Notes under the pieces: model-generated | The model's input: only the letters and a program-made list of their open reading frames with translations | Databases searched by the model: none | Told to the model about the DNA's origin: nothing | Shown here: positions 7,369-17,900 of the stretch, piece by piece | How the letters are laid out: every line of letters starts with the position of its first letter | How positions within the stretch are numbered: the stretch's first letter is position 1 | Translations under genes and position numbers: made by a program | Source of the DNA: Paludibacteraceae bacterium | Lineage (GTDB): Bacteria > Bacteroidota > Bacteroidia > Bacteroidales > Paludibacteraceae | DNA length: 35,780 bases | Direction of reading: 5' to 3' | Assembly (NCBI GenBank): GCA_016283095.1 | Contig: JAEEMG010000086.1 | Coordinates: 1-35,780, forward strand

Positions 7369-8229
7369 TTAGCGATATTTTTCAAAAATTTCTTTAAGTT
7401 TAGCTGTTTGAGGAACGAAATTTGGGAATTCCCTTTTTATTTTCTTCTCAAGTATTATGCACAATTCGTTCTTCTTATGAATATTTTTGCGAGCTATGCT
7501 TTTTGTTCCCCATAAATGTGTAAATATTTCATTCTCTTTTTGGAACGGATCTTCCAAAAATGAATAAATATCAATGTGTTTTGCCTTTGCGCACATAGAG
7601 AATAATCTCTGCTCAGCAAACACCATCTGAGACACCATCTCCATCGGATATTCCACATTGTCTGTCATGAAATCAATGGCTTTGGTGGTGTAGTATTCTA
7701 CAAATTCAGGATCATTAAAGTACGCAAATGCGGTATTGCATGGCTTTTCTGTCCAGTCCCATAATGGATCAACTTTGTATCCATTACGTTTTTTCAGCAA
7801 ATCATAAGGAAGATAGCAATCAATATCCAAATTTTCTCTATGCAGACAAGCTAGTGTTTTGTCTGACAGGATCTCATTGATATCTTTCCATACAATCAAA
7901 TCTGTATCAATAATGGCAAAAGGCACCGTCTCCTTTCGGATAGCGAATAATTTAGCGGCTGCCCAAAATATCTCCTGGTTGATGGAATCCGGAATATTCT
8001 TCAATGTTTCCGTATCAATACCGTCGTCCCAGATATCAGTAAGCCCCAGTTCTTGATAATAGGAAAGAGCGATGTCATCAGTATACAGTTTGATCGGGCC
8101 ATTGAAGAGTCGCCACATCAAAGCGGACAAAATGGTACTGAATACTTCAAAATCATCAATTTCATATTCATCCGCACTATTGGAATATAAAAATGGTTTG
8201 GTGCAGTTGACGTGAATGCCCTTAATCAT
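7369..8229 (-). CDS. DUF6734-like protein, probable glycosyltransferase-A fold
   Basis: This is a protein of about 286 residues. The pattern is that of a GT-A type nucleotide-sugar enzyme: an early helix, a strand with LYTDD, then PFAIIDTDLIVWKD with the DxD motif at residues 108-110, followed by an acidic and aromatic second half. The order of elements matches what I recall of DUF6734, a Bacteroidota family without proven activity. A longer frame begins at TTG 8235, overlapping the previous stop. The ATG at 8229 is preferred because the Shine-Dalgarno AAGGAGG (8243-8237) sits seven bases before it but only one base before the TTG. No signal peptide is present, so it should be cytoplasmic. 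Its position between the structural-looking genes and the toxin-like gene suggests that it modifies a product of the operon, which is inference. Confidence 0.7.
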   Translation of the reverse strand: MIKGIHVNCTKPFLYSNSADEYEIDDFEVFSTILSALMWRLFNGPIKLYTDDIALSYYQELGLTDIWDDGIDTETLKNIPDSINQEIFWAAAKLFAIRKETVPFAIIDTDLIVWKDINEILSDKTLACLHRENLDIDCYLPYDLLKKRNGYKVDPLWDWTEKPCNTAFAYFNDPEFVEYYTTKAIDFMTDNVEYPMEMVSQMVFAEQRLFSMCAKAKHIDIYSFLEDPFQKENEIFTHLWGTKSIARKNIHKKNELCIILEKKIKREFPNFVPQTAKLKEIFEKYR

Positions 8230-8231
8230 AG

Positions 8232-10184
8232 TCAATCCTCCTTAGTCTCTTCTGTATCCTCAGATTTTTTCCTGTTCAAAGAGATTGCTTTGCCAGTACA
8301 CTTCTCTATCAATTCATCGAACATCAGTCCACTATTAGACTGGTATTTTGAAATTGATTTCTTGACACCAATCCAATTGAAACTCTTTCCTAGGAACCAT
8401 CTTGTTCGCTGGGCAGTCTTCGTCAGTTTGACACCATATCCCAACACCTCTTCTTCATTGATGACCATAGGTTCAATATGATCGATATCAAAATTGCTGT
8501 TTCCCGACAAAAGAGATGTCGATGGTCTGACAGAAAGATATACTCCTTTATAGAACAGAGGCATTCTTCCTCTTCTGAGTTGCATACTACGGTTGCTTCC
8601 GGCAACTGCTTCCGGCACAAAAGGTATCCAGTTCAAAGGCATATTGTTTTGAAGAAGATAAGAATACAAAACGTCATCATCCATATTCTCTTCATCGACA
8701 TTCTTCTTCTCCACTTCTGTCAAGCGAAGCACATTATCCGACAAATCATCTCCGCTGGCAGAGTCGCCTATCAAATCAGGGACGACTTTCTCAACTCCCC
8801 ACACCATGTTTGCCATCTCGTCGCGCAAGAACTGAACCTCCTCGATTACCCTTTCCTCGTTACGCATGACGCTTGACGGGAAAAACAATCCTCTGTTTAC
8901 TGAGAAATCATTTTGTTCATAGGCATTGTGACGTGTATTGCCGAAAAGATTCCATCTGTCTATGAATTGTCGGCTGTTGAATTCTTTCTGGCTCTCGTTA
9001 GAGGTATTCTTGAAATATTTATAGTCTGAATCTTCCGCATCTGTATGAATATAAAGATATTCTCCGAATGTATCCTTGACAACTATTCCTTCAATATCCA
9101 AAATCACACCAGCTTCAGTCTCCAAAGGAGTGACCATCCAATCATTATTATAGCTGTTGACATAAAGCATCACCGCAGCATTTGCCATAGTGGAGAATCC
9201 ATCAGTCTGCACATAACCTGTATTCACTATAGTATTCTCAATAGCCCACAGACGTGACGATGGCGCACCATGTATATTAGCCGGAGTAGGTATGTAGGAA
9301 AGCATTTTTGTCTCCTCAGTTAATGCATTTACTCCATCTCCCTTATCATGATCGTATGAATACCACGACAATTGGCCGCTATCATAGTCGTCCGCTTTAT
9401 ATATATCGTTTCCACAACTCATCTTGGAAGAATAACTCATTGTCTGCATATTCCATCCAGATTTGTTCTCTTTTCCACAAGGGAAATATTTAGCTTCGTA
9501 CCATACGACAAAATCTTCATATACAGTTTTAACCGTCTCATTATCTAAATATGGAATATCTTCATCTTTCTTCACAAGAGCGGTATACAGCTTGCTTCCA
9601 TCAAATATTTTATCCTTGTAGACGGAATAATATTGCTTCAGAGACTCATTGCTTTCAATCTTCAGCATGTCAACATCTGTCGAAATAAATGGGATCGGAT
9701 TATCTAACGGATATTTGGCAATCAGTGATTTTATAATATCCTTTATTTCAGACAAATCAGTTCGTAGAAGTTTCTTCTTCACTCTCAATGCCGAGTCGAC
9801 GGAATCAGCAATTGTCAGGGTTCTGTTCTCCTTTTCGACTATGTATTCGATTGGCTTCTCATTCGTGTATTTGTCTTTGGCTTCATTTTCAAAGCCGTGG
9901 TAAAATCCATCAAGTCTCTTTTTTATGGTCTTTACCTTCATAGTCACTGGCGTGCCACAATCGTTAGCCTGGAATCTGCCATACTGCCACTGTCTTGTTA
10001 GCAGCCACAACGGATCAAACACTTCCATAGACAGGGCGTGTCCATAGATGTCGTCTCTTGTTCTTGGCTCCACAATGGTCGAGCGATAGCTTTTATTACC
10101 AAGAGCAATCTTGTCGAAGAAATGTGGATTCTTGTCTATAATCGACGCTATATCACTAAAATATGAGTTGTCTATCATAATCAT
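8232..10184 (-). CDS. Hypothetical protein, member D of the conserved giant-protein set
   Basis: This 650-residue protein has no signal peptide or membrane segment. Residues 53-80 carry MEVFDPLWLLTRQWQYGRF, then NDCGTPV. A DPLW-LARQWQFGEF-GEDAG-SPV block is what I recall from uncharacterised proteins in actinobacteria and other phyla, encoded beside homologs of the two genes upstream here. The middle is rich in acidic residues and aromatics. Near the C-terminus (about 560-590) there is QLRRGRMPLFYKGVYLSVRPS. The protein ends in a charged tail (EDTEETKED). The ATG overlaps the preceding stop by four bases (ATGA), a sign of coupled translation that suggests a matched amount with the 1590-residue protein. 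No enzymatic motif is seen, and a structural role is possible. Confidence 0.75.
   Translation of the reverse strand: MIMIDNSYFSDIASIIDKNPHFFDKIALGNKSYRSTIVEPRTRDDIYGHALSMEVFDPLWLLTRQWQYGRFQANDCGTPVTMKVKTIKKRLDGFYHGFENEAKDKYTNEKPIEYIVEKENRTLTIADSVDSALRVKKKLLRTDLSEIKDIIKSLIAKYPLDNPIPFISTDVDMLKIESNESLKQYYSVYKDKIFDGSKLYTALVKKDEDIPYLDNETVKTVYEDFVVWYEAKYFPCGKENKSGWNMQTMSYSSKMSCGNDIYKADDYDSGQLSWYSYDHDKGDGVNALTEETKMLSYIPTPANIHGAPSSRLWAIENTIVNTGYVQTDGFSTMANAAVMLYVNSYNNDWMVTPLETEAGVILDIEGIVVKDTFGEYLYIHTDAEDSDYKYFKNTSNESQKEFNSRQFIDRWNLFGNTRHNAYEQNDFSVNRGLFFPSSVMRNEERVIEEVQFLRDEMANMVWGVEKVVPDLIGDSASGDDLSDNVLRLTEVEKKNVDEENMDDDVLYSYLLQNNMPLNWIPFVPEAVAGSNRSMQLRRGRMPLFYKGVYLSVRPSTSLLSGNSNFDIDHIEPMVINEEEVLGYGVKLTKTAQRTRWFLGKSFNWIGVKKSISKYQSNSGLMFDELIEKCTGKAISLNRKKSEDTEETKED
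8237..8243 (-). promoter_or_regulatory. Shine-Dalgarno site that fixes the start of the DUF6734-like gene
   Basis: On the minus strand AAGGAGG is followed after seven bases by ATG at 8229. It lies inside the last codons of the preceding gene. A full-consensus site is unusual among the genes here and may raise translation of this one cistron. Confidence 0.75.
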
Positions 10185-13100
10185 AAATTTTTAAGAAGGT
10201 CACCGCCTACCATTAAATCAAAAATATCGCCTTCAAGTCTGCCGTTGTATGATCCAACACCAGAAGATCTTCTTCTACTTTCTCCATAAGAGATAATTGT
10301 CCTGCCAATCAATGGATAAATCAGATGTGTCGGAGTCTCATCTCCTGTGGTTTTCGGCCACGTATACAAATGGTCTGGCTCTACAGCTCTGTTCATTGCC
10401 AACAGTCTGGTGAATCCTAAAACATCAAGAAGTATTTCAGATGTCCATTTTCTATTCTGGAGTATGTTTACCTCTGGATGGATAGCCAGCAAAACTGTCT
10501 GTGGAGCCTCATTGTCAGGGCGATCACAATAGATCGCCAATCCAGCAGAACGCTTCTTATAAGGGATATATTCCACCCAACTGTCGAATACAATGCCACA
10601 AAACTTCAATGGCTTTCCGTCTGACACATTGATTGCATTACTGTTGTAGATGACCATCGTATTTGAGTCAGAAAGTGTGTCTTCATTCGGCACCTCAGTT
10701 CCCATCCAGAAGTCATCCTTCAACATGTCATTCTCATCTGTCTGGATAATGCTGACGTCGCCCATGTCGATATCATACGCTGTCTGTACCGACTGTAGTT
10801 GTCTCCATATTCGCATGCCATCCCTGACATCTGAAATCTCACCCTGCCAATCATCAAAAATATCTTCATCCAGATTCTTGTAGGCTGTTAATGTCTTTTT
10901 GACAGTCGGTCTGAAATCATTCAATCCCTCTACCCCACTCAACGTGTATCTCTTCTCCACTTTGAAATTGCTAAGTGTAAGAATCTTAATCGCTGATTCG
11001 TATTGCTCAGCATTGACAGAATTAGAATTCACAGACTCCTTAGCTTCATCAATTCTCTTGGAAAGAGTCTTGAAAATCTTATCAACACCTTGGACTAAAG
11101 CTATCTGGTTTTCTATGATCTCGTTATATTTTGTAAGGTCGACGGTAGGATCTACATTGTCAATGAATACGGCAGATGAGAAATCCACCATCTCATTTAT
11201 CATTCCCGTCTCCACAGATCTCAAAACCAAATTGTATGCTTCACATATTTGCTTATCACTCAAGACCTTCGCCTTCTTCACATTATCAAGCCATATCTTC
11301 AATCCATCATAGATATCATTGTTTTTCGACAACAATGAATCATAACGATCAGAAAGGTCCTGCATATCAAGCATTATTCTCTCATAATCAGACTCTTCGA
11401 TATTACACTGCCAATCAGATGGTGTCATCGCGCGCGACTTTGCCAACAGAGTGCGTATCTTCGAAGATCTCAATTGATCATTATGGACATCTATTAATTC
11501 TGAAGAATTCTCAATGTCATAGTCATCTGTTTTGAAGATGACCGTCAGTTTACCATCATAGATTTTCAATACAAGTCTCGCCTTCAACTCGACATATTTC
11601 TTGAATGAGTCAATATACGACGACAGATACACGTACTCAAATGCTGTGATGCCAAGCGTACCCAATGATAGGATATAAGTGTCTTCTACTCCACCATCGG
11701 AAACATATTCAACTGCAAAAATTATTTTGTCCATATCGCCGACCTGAGACTCAACCCAAGCGCTAAGCGACGGACTTGCCACAGATAGAGGTTTGTCTGC
11801 AGTTGATTTCGGATCAGGGAGAGCGAATCCAGTCTTATATGTAACGACGACTTTTTCCATCGGCATGTTTACAATCTCCGGGTCAGGCAAATTACCTTCT
11901 CCTGTAGCAAGATATTTGCTGATAGCGACATAATTAGTCTTGTCTCCCATGACTAATCGGAAGACTCCTTCGGAAAGGAGCAAGTCGGAAAGTGCGTCAA
12001 AGGAGTCTGCCAGTCTCTCGATGATTCTGAAGATGGCTCGTCTATGCTCTTTATTATTTTTCAAATCAAGTGCCCCTACTATATCTAAGCTATCTTGATT
12101 ATTTTCAAGCCAATCGAAGAGTGATCCATCATAGCTCCATTTTTCTAGGATTGAATTCAGTAGAGACTCGCCATTGATCACCTGCATAGTGTAGTCGTTG
12201 GCTCTATCGTCTCCATTATCAGCCGTAAGATTTATCGAAAGCGGATACAACTGGCGTAAAGAGTATATGTAAACGTCCAATTCTTCTTTGTCATCGTGAA
12301 GATTGCGTTCCATTTCAGCTCCCAGCACAACGCCAAGCGACATATTGCTCTTCAATGCATGGAGAAGTTTCATCGCATGTCTTACTCTCATCGAAGACAA
12401 GTTGACGCAATTATGTCCATCTTCACTCTTATCTTTTTTATCTCTGTTTTTGATGTATACACTTCTTAGTACAGCCGCAGCATATGCATGCTGAACAGTC
12501 GGACACATAATATAATGGTTTTGATCATCACCGTCGGTTTCATAAATCTTCGATGGCGAAACCTTCTCCAACTTCATCGACTTGATGATTGCATCCTTGT
12601 TGGCGACTTCTTTTCTTGAATTCTCTTTCAGGTTGAAAACCCATCCGTAAGAACCAACACAAGGTGTATGCTCATGTCCCTTGTAGAGATAACATAGTAT
12701 ACCACTCAACCATGCATCAAGGCGATGTGTGAATATATCATAAAAGCTGCTGACCAATAGTTTGGCCTCGTCGTTATTCACACCGACTTTTTTCTCAACC
12801 AAGGCAACTAATTCTTCAACCGATGTCGACCAATAAGAGTTGTCTACAGCTTGACCTCCAAAATAACAGATGTCAGACAACTCTTGCTCATACGCAGATT
12901 CTTTAATAATCGGCCAGTGTAAAGGGAAGAACGGAGAATGAATGACATTTCTTTCTGTAAAGCTGACAGAATATGGAGTCTGTCCCATCATCTCTATAAA
13001 ATCCGACTCCAATTTGTGATTTCCTGTTTTTGTCAAGCTCTTCACCATTCCTTTTCTGATTTTCTTCCATGTGTCGCAAAGATTAATCAGCTGACAGAAC

Positions 13101-14953
13101 AGTTCTGTCACTTTCCTATCCTTCTCCGTCTTGGCGTTCTCTTTAAGCTTGTTCTTAAGGACTTCAAAGTTGGTTATCGGGAAGATTCCATAAGGAAGAT
13201 TATTTACACGCAAGACAGACAAATTGCCCAAAGGATTTACATAATCGCACACAAAATCTCCGACGAAATCCAGCATGTCCATCACCTTCTTATCGCCATT
13301 TCTGACATCTTCCGGCAATGTTTCGACAAAATGACTCCACAATACTTTGTATGCCAGATTCACATTGTTTCTCTGGCTGCTGTCGGAATTGATCACTCTG
13401 CTCCAGCAGGAATCGAAATTCATCTTTAGGAAAGAAGACATGAAGTATGTGTCGTAGTCTTTGACTTTCGGATTCTCCATCACATTATTGACATCCTTCA
13501 CCTCAATATCATATCTGCGTTTTAGGATCTCTTCTTTGTCCATACAGATGAATTCAGGGCCGTCATCCACCATATTAGTTGGTGTGCCTGCCTTCATAAG
13601 TTCAAGCCCTGTTGCACTATAATTATGACCAATAAATAGGTTTTCAAGCACATCCGGATTATTTAAGGAATCAGTATTTATTCCCAAGACATACACATAT
13701 CTGAATCCACAGATGTCTTCATCAATCGGAACAGTGATAGCCATTCCAGCCTTCACCGCAGCGTCATAATCAAGCATCCAGTCCAATCCGCCCTCTACCT
13801 CTAAATCTCCGTTTTCGTTGATTCTGAGTTTTTCTATATCTTCCTCTTTTATCTCGTCATTCTCATCTTTTTTCTCATCCTTCGATTTAGTGCTGAATGC
13901 CATCTGAAGATTCTTCTTGACCGGATTTCCGATAGCATAAAGCATTTGCTCCTTTTTCTTTCCATTTCCATCAGCAACACCATCCTGACCATCTTCAATC
14001 TCTCCGATGAAGTAGAATCTGTCAGGAAGTATATTTGTCACAGGGAGATCCCATTGGTTGTCTTCTCTGACGCCTACATTAGGGAAAACAATATGTTTAG
14101 GGTCATCAAGATAAAGGTTTATCAAGTCGTTGAGGGAAATCTTATTTTTTGCGATTTTTTCTCTATATGCTTCAACTTCTTTCTTGAATGACAACAAAGC
14201 GGTATAGTCGATATCCCACAACTCCAACATACGGCTGTTATGAGCATAAAGGCTACCGTTTTCCTCATAAAAAGAAAGGATATACGACAATCTGTCATTC
14301 AAGTAGGAAATCGTACCGTCGACATGCTCATATAGATAATCTACGATATACTCACATGTGTATAGACAGCAATCCAACTTGAAAAGCAACTCTTTTAATC
14401 GGCCAATGGTTTGTCTAAGGTCGTATTCAAACTTATATTCACCAGTATCTGTCTTTATGGTGCTTTTGGTAAATCTGATATTAGATACAGTATTCTCAAT
14501 ATTCTTACAGTGAGAGAAGATCACCTCCATATCTCCGTATGGTCGTCTGTAGAAATATTTTCTTCCTTTGGCAAAATCCTTAATCGACTTTGGTTTCAAA
14601 CATCTGCAAATCCAAGACGCTCTGCTGACAGAATATTTTTCACATAATACCTTCCACGCCTCATACTCGTATTTTTCACAGCAACTTGCGATATACCACT
14701 GCAACCAAAAAATTCTACCATCCTTGATCTCCTGCTTTGTCAAACGTTCTGTGTGATAGTCGAGCATAAGTTCATCTGGAATAATCCTCACACAAAGCTG
14801 CTTCTGGTTAACTCCGCTGTTCTTATCAAACTTATGTCTGAAATGAGTCTCTATTCTCAACGGAAAAAACATTATCGGAGCTTCCTTTGGAAGCTTCGTC
14901 AGTTCCCCGTCAAGTTTCATTTTTACTTTGTCAAATATTTTATTGAGTTCCAT
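10181..14953 (-). CDS. Very large hypothetical protein, member C of the conserved giant-protein set
   Basis: This 1590-residue protein has no signal peptide or membrane helix. The N-terminus carries FFPLRIETHF (29-38), LCVRIIPDELMLDYHTERLT (53-72) and SRASWICRCLKP (about 110-121). These correspond to the LPVRLETRF, RVYPDDI-V-THE-LT and RAAWIARALRP motifs that I recall from large proteins of unknown function in actinobacteria and cyanobacteria. The C-terminus has WVEYIPYKKRSAGLAIYCDR and APQTVLLAIHP (about 1458-1490), again a recalled family tail (GLAFHYDAPGARAPQAVLLAVPP). Most of the middle is mixed alpha/beta with many acidic residues. I see no catalytic motif. It starts two bases after the preceding stop and overlaps the next gene by four bases. 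Homology is from memory and would need a profile search. Confidence 0.78.
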   Translation of the reverse strand: MELNKIFDKVKMKLDGELTKLPKEAPIMFFPLRIETHFRHKFDKNSGVNQKQLCVRIIPDELMLDYHTERLTKQEIKDGRIFWLQWYIASCCEKYEYEAWKVLCEKYSVSRASWICRCLKPKSIKDFAKGRKYFYRRPYGDMEVIFSHCKNIENTVSNIRFTKSTIKTDTGEYKFEYDLRQTIGRLKELLFKLDCCLYTCEYIVDYLYEHVDGTISYLNDRLSYILSFYEENGSLYAHNSRMLELWDIDYTALLSFKKEVEAYREKIAKNKISLNDLINLYLDDPKHIVFPNVGVREDNQWDLPVTNILPDRFYFIGEIEDGQDGVADGNGKKKEQMLYAIGNPVKKNLQMAFSTKSKDEKKDENDEIKEEDIEKLRINENGDLEVEGGLDWMLDYDAAVKAGMAITVPIDEDICGFRYVYVLGINTDSLNNPDVLENLFIGHNYSATGLELMKAGTPTNMVDDGPEFICMDKEEILKRRYDIEVKDVNNVMENPKVKDYDTYFMSSFLKMNFDSCWSRVINSDSSQRNNVNLAYKVLWSHFVETLPEDVRNGDKKVMDMLDFVGDFVCDYVNPLGNLSVLRVNNLPYGIFPITNFEVLKNKLKENAKTEKDRKVTELFCQLINLCDTWKKIRKGMVKSLTKTGNHKLESDFIEMMGQTPYSVSFTERNVIHSPFFPLHWPIIKESAYEQELSDICYFGGQAVDNSYWSTSVEELVALVEKKVGVNNDEAKLLVSSFYDIFTHRLDAWLSGILCYLYKGHEHTPCVGSYGWVFNLKENSRKEVANKDAIIKSMKLEKVSPSKIYETDGDDQNHYIMCPTVQHAYAAAVLRSVYIKNRDKKDKSEDGHNCVNLSSMRVRHAMKLLHALKSNMSLGVVLGAEMERNLHDDKEELDVYIYSLRQLYPLSINLTADNGDDRANDYTMQVINGESLLNSILEKWSYDGSLFDWLENNQDSLDIVGALDLKNNKEHRRAIFRIIERLADSFDALSDLLLSEGVFRLVMGDKTNYVAISKYLATGEGNLPDPEIVNMPMEKVVVTYKTGFALPDPKSTADKPLSVASPSLSAWVESQVGDMDKIIFAVEYVSDGGVEDTYILSLGTLGITAFEYVYLSSYIDSFKKYVELKARLVLKIYDGKLTVIFKTDDYDIENSSELIDVHNDQLRSSKIRTLLAKSRAMTPSDWQCNIEESDYERIMLDMQDLSDRYDSLLSKNNDIYDGLKIWLDNVKKAKVLSDKQICEAYNLVLRSVETGMINEMVDFSSAVFIDNVDPTVDLTKYNEIIENQIALVQGVDKIFKTLSKRIDEAKESVNSNSVNAEQYESAIKILTLSNFKVEKRYTLSGVEGLNDFRPTVKKTLTAYKNLDEDIFDDWQGEISDVRDGMRIWRQLQSVQTAYDIDMGDVSIIQTDENDMLKDDFWMGTEVPNEDTLSDSNTMVIYNSNAINVSDGKPLKFCGIVFDSWVEYIPYKKRSAGLAIYCDRPDNEAPQTVLLAIHPEVNILQNRKWTSEILLDVLGFTRLLAMNRAVEPDHLYTWPKTTGDETPTHLIYPLIGRTIISYGESRRRSSGVGSYNGRLEGDIFDLMVGGDLLKNL

Positions 14954-14955
14954 AC

Positions 14956-17900
14956 TTAATTGCTCTTCTTTAATGCTTTCTTATAAATTTCCGAAGCTAT
15001 TGCAAATACATGTTTTGAATAAATCACAGGAGTGACAACCTTAATCAGGTCGTTTACCATGTTTTTGTTTTGTGCTGATCCTGCCATCATAAAATCATTG
15101 TTCACCGGATCCTGCTCAAACACAAGCAAATAGCCATGATTATTAGGAGGATTACCTATTGCTTCGCTTAAATTGATTCTGAATCCAACGATAACGACAT
15201 CGTCTCTTAAGAAAGCCTGCGATGACGGCAATATAACGCTTCCTTCAGAAATTATACGATGATATTTATCATCCGACTTTTGCAGATATATCTTTGTAGA
15301 AGGATAAGTCTTTATCAGTTCAGCTTTGATCACAAATTGTAGCAACTGCCCTTTTTCATCAAGATGATTTTCTCCCAACTTGCCTTTCCATTGGTGAAGA
15401 GGATTGACATCGAAGTACTTGTCGTTGATAATTGAGTCTTTATCTACCTCTGTATCCCAGAATTTACGGAAATACGAGCCTCTCTGATCTGTAGGATACT
15501 CTCTCCATAGCAGTTCTTTTCCCATCTCCGTATTCATTCCACATAAGTATGATTCAATAAACGCTGCGTTGTTGATATACATAGAAATGGAATTTTGTGG
15601 TATTTCACCGATGCTCGGCAGCACAAACCTATCAGACAATTCCTTCAAATAGTAATAAGTTGGCTCTGGGAACATCGGGTATGCCATTATCGGATGCTTT
15701 GTAGACAACAGTTGCTCGATGTACTTATCCTGAAGATCTTTGTTATTCATGTACACTTCAAAGAAAGTCTTCACCGATTCCAAATTATCCTCTCGTGGCT
15801 CATTCTTATACATCTCTTCCTGCAATCCTTCTATATCACTAGTATTGGATCTTGTTTCAGATGCTTCTGCCTTTGGCATACTGTCTAGGATATCCTGCAA
15901 CTCAAAGATGCTGTCGAGATCCTCGTTTATGCCTCTTAGGTTGGGCGCAAAATTCATGATATCGTTAATCGATTCAAAAAATTGCACCTTGTTATTTGAT
16001 TCAAAATAATCTTTATCAATCACAATGAAATCAGGAGTATACCACAAGCTGTCCTTAAGATCAGTCAACATCTTTGGATATTTTTCTTTAAGTTGATTGG
16101 CTATCCATGGATCAAAAAAATTATTTGGATTATAATAATTCGGAGCAAAACATGTATCATATCCCAATTTTACAATATCTTCTCTTTCTTCTTTATCCAG
16201 AAGATTTATTCTAAATGGACTCTTATCCTTAAATTTTTCTTGTCTCATGTCTGTATAATAAGACACAGGATTGTCATAATAATCCTTTTTAATTAGAGAA
16301 GAATAGGCAATAACACTATTCTTAGAGAATTTTTGAAAAGGATGGTAATAATTCTTGAGCAATCTACAATGTTTAGCTACTTCAGAGTTATGATCACATT
16401 CTTCAATGATTTTATCTATATTGTATATATATATAAAATCATCTTCTCCTTCTCTTTTTCTAATACGACTGATTGAGATTTGATTTCCCAAAATTTCCAC
16501 ATACTCTTTATTTCGTATTCCTATCATATTAGGATTACGAAATCTGAGTCTAACAGCTTCCTCAAATTTTTTTTCGAAATCTGCACCAGCAATTGAAACC
16601 CCTGGAATCAACAAGTCATTAACGCCTCTCATCATGTATAGGCTTATTGCTTTACGAAACAAATCATATTCTATTTCATGTTGATAAGGAGCTAGAAATT
16701 TACTATTATTCTTTATTTCTAATTTGGGTTCAATGAAGGAATAGTAACTAGACATTCTAGAATAGACACCATACTTTAATTCCAGATCCATCACATTCTT
16801 CTCATCCTTGATACAATCTCGAAAATGATTTTTGAATATTTTAATCATCAGTCTGTTTCTGATTTCCAATGCAGCTGACTGCAACAGCTCTTTCTTTGGA
16901 AAAAGACCATATTCAGGAGTCTGATTCTTGTAAATATGTGACTCTGCGATCTTATCGGAAACTGTTTGCAAATCAACGTTTCCACTCATTTTTGAGAGAT
17001 AGGATGACACTCTGCGGAATGAAGCCGACGCAAAACTCTGTGGAATATCATTTTCCCCCATGATAGATGATACCGACACTCCTTCTTTTGTCTTGTGTCT
17101 CGTTTTCGTCTTGTTCATTGATGGAAGCTTCACCATAAGTCTGGACAACACTTTCTTTTCTCTGATTTTATCTCTTCCTTTCAGCGGTCTTAGGAACGGA
17201 AAAGTTCTATTTTTCAGTGATTTGTCCAATTTGGCCGCCAACTCCTTGTTATGGATTATTTCATTCAGTTCATTGATATAGTCTAACTGTTTCCACGCTC
17301 TACCAACAAATTCTTCCTGATGTAGCTGAACAACTTTTTTTCCAAGACCGGCAGCTGCCCTATAGTTCACATCAAGGTTGATCTGGTTCATCCATTCAGC
17401 ATTTTCTTCATCAAGGCTGGTTGCCATGATGTGTTTTGCTCCATATACAGGCGGCACGACCCATGGATCATCCTTGTCTGGTATGATAAGTCCACCTACT
17501 GTTTGTCTTCCATTCTCATCAAATACGGAGTTTTTCGTCAATAGTGATTTCAATCTATCGGCTAAAACATCCTCACCTTTCTTTGTGGAGTCTGGGTATC
17601 TGGAATCTACTCTGTTGAATGTCTTGATAGCGGTAGGCATATCAATGAGTTTTCGTTCCGGCACTTCATTAAGCGTGCTATAGTCAAACCCATCTCCCAT
17701 CTGAGAGACATCGACTTTTATCGAATCTGTTGCCTCGCTATTGACACCTATCTTCTTCACAAGGGTCTCAAAACTTCCTTTTCCTGCCACAAATGACCAA
17801 TGTTTATAAACAGGAAACATCCATGGATTCTTATGCTCTTTGTTCTGTTCCTCAAATGAGCTTCCCCATGATGACTTCTGCAGATCTATATTTTCTAAAT

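Noticed and set aside
12938-13429. 163-codon plus-strand frame inside the 1590-residue gene
   Set aside because: It is antisense to a long intact gene and has no ribosome site or family resemblance.
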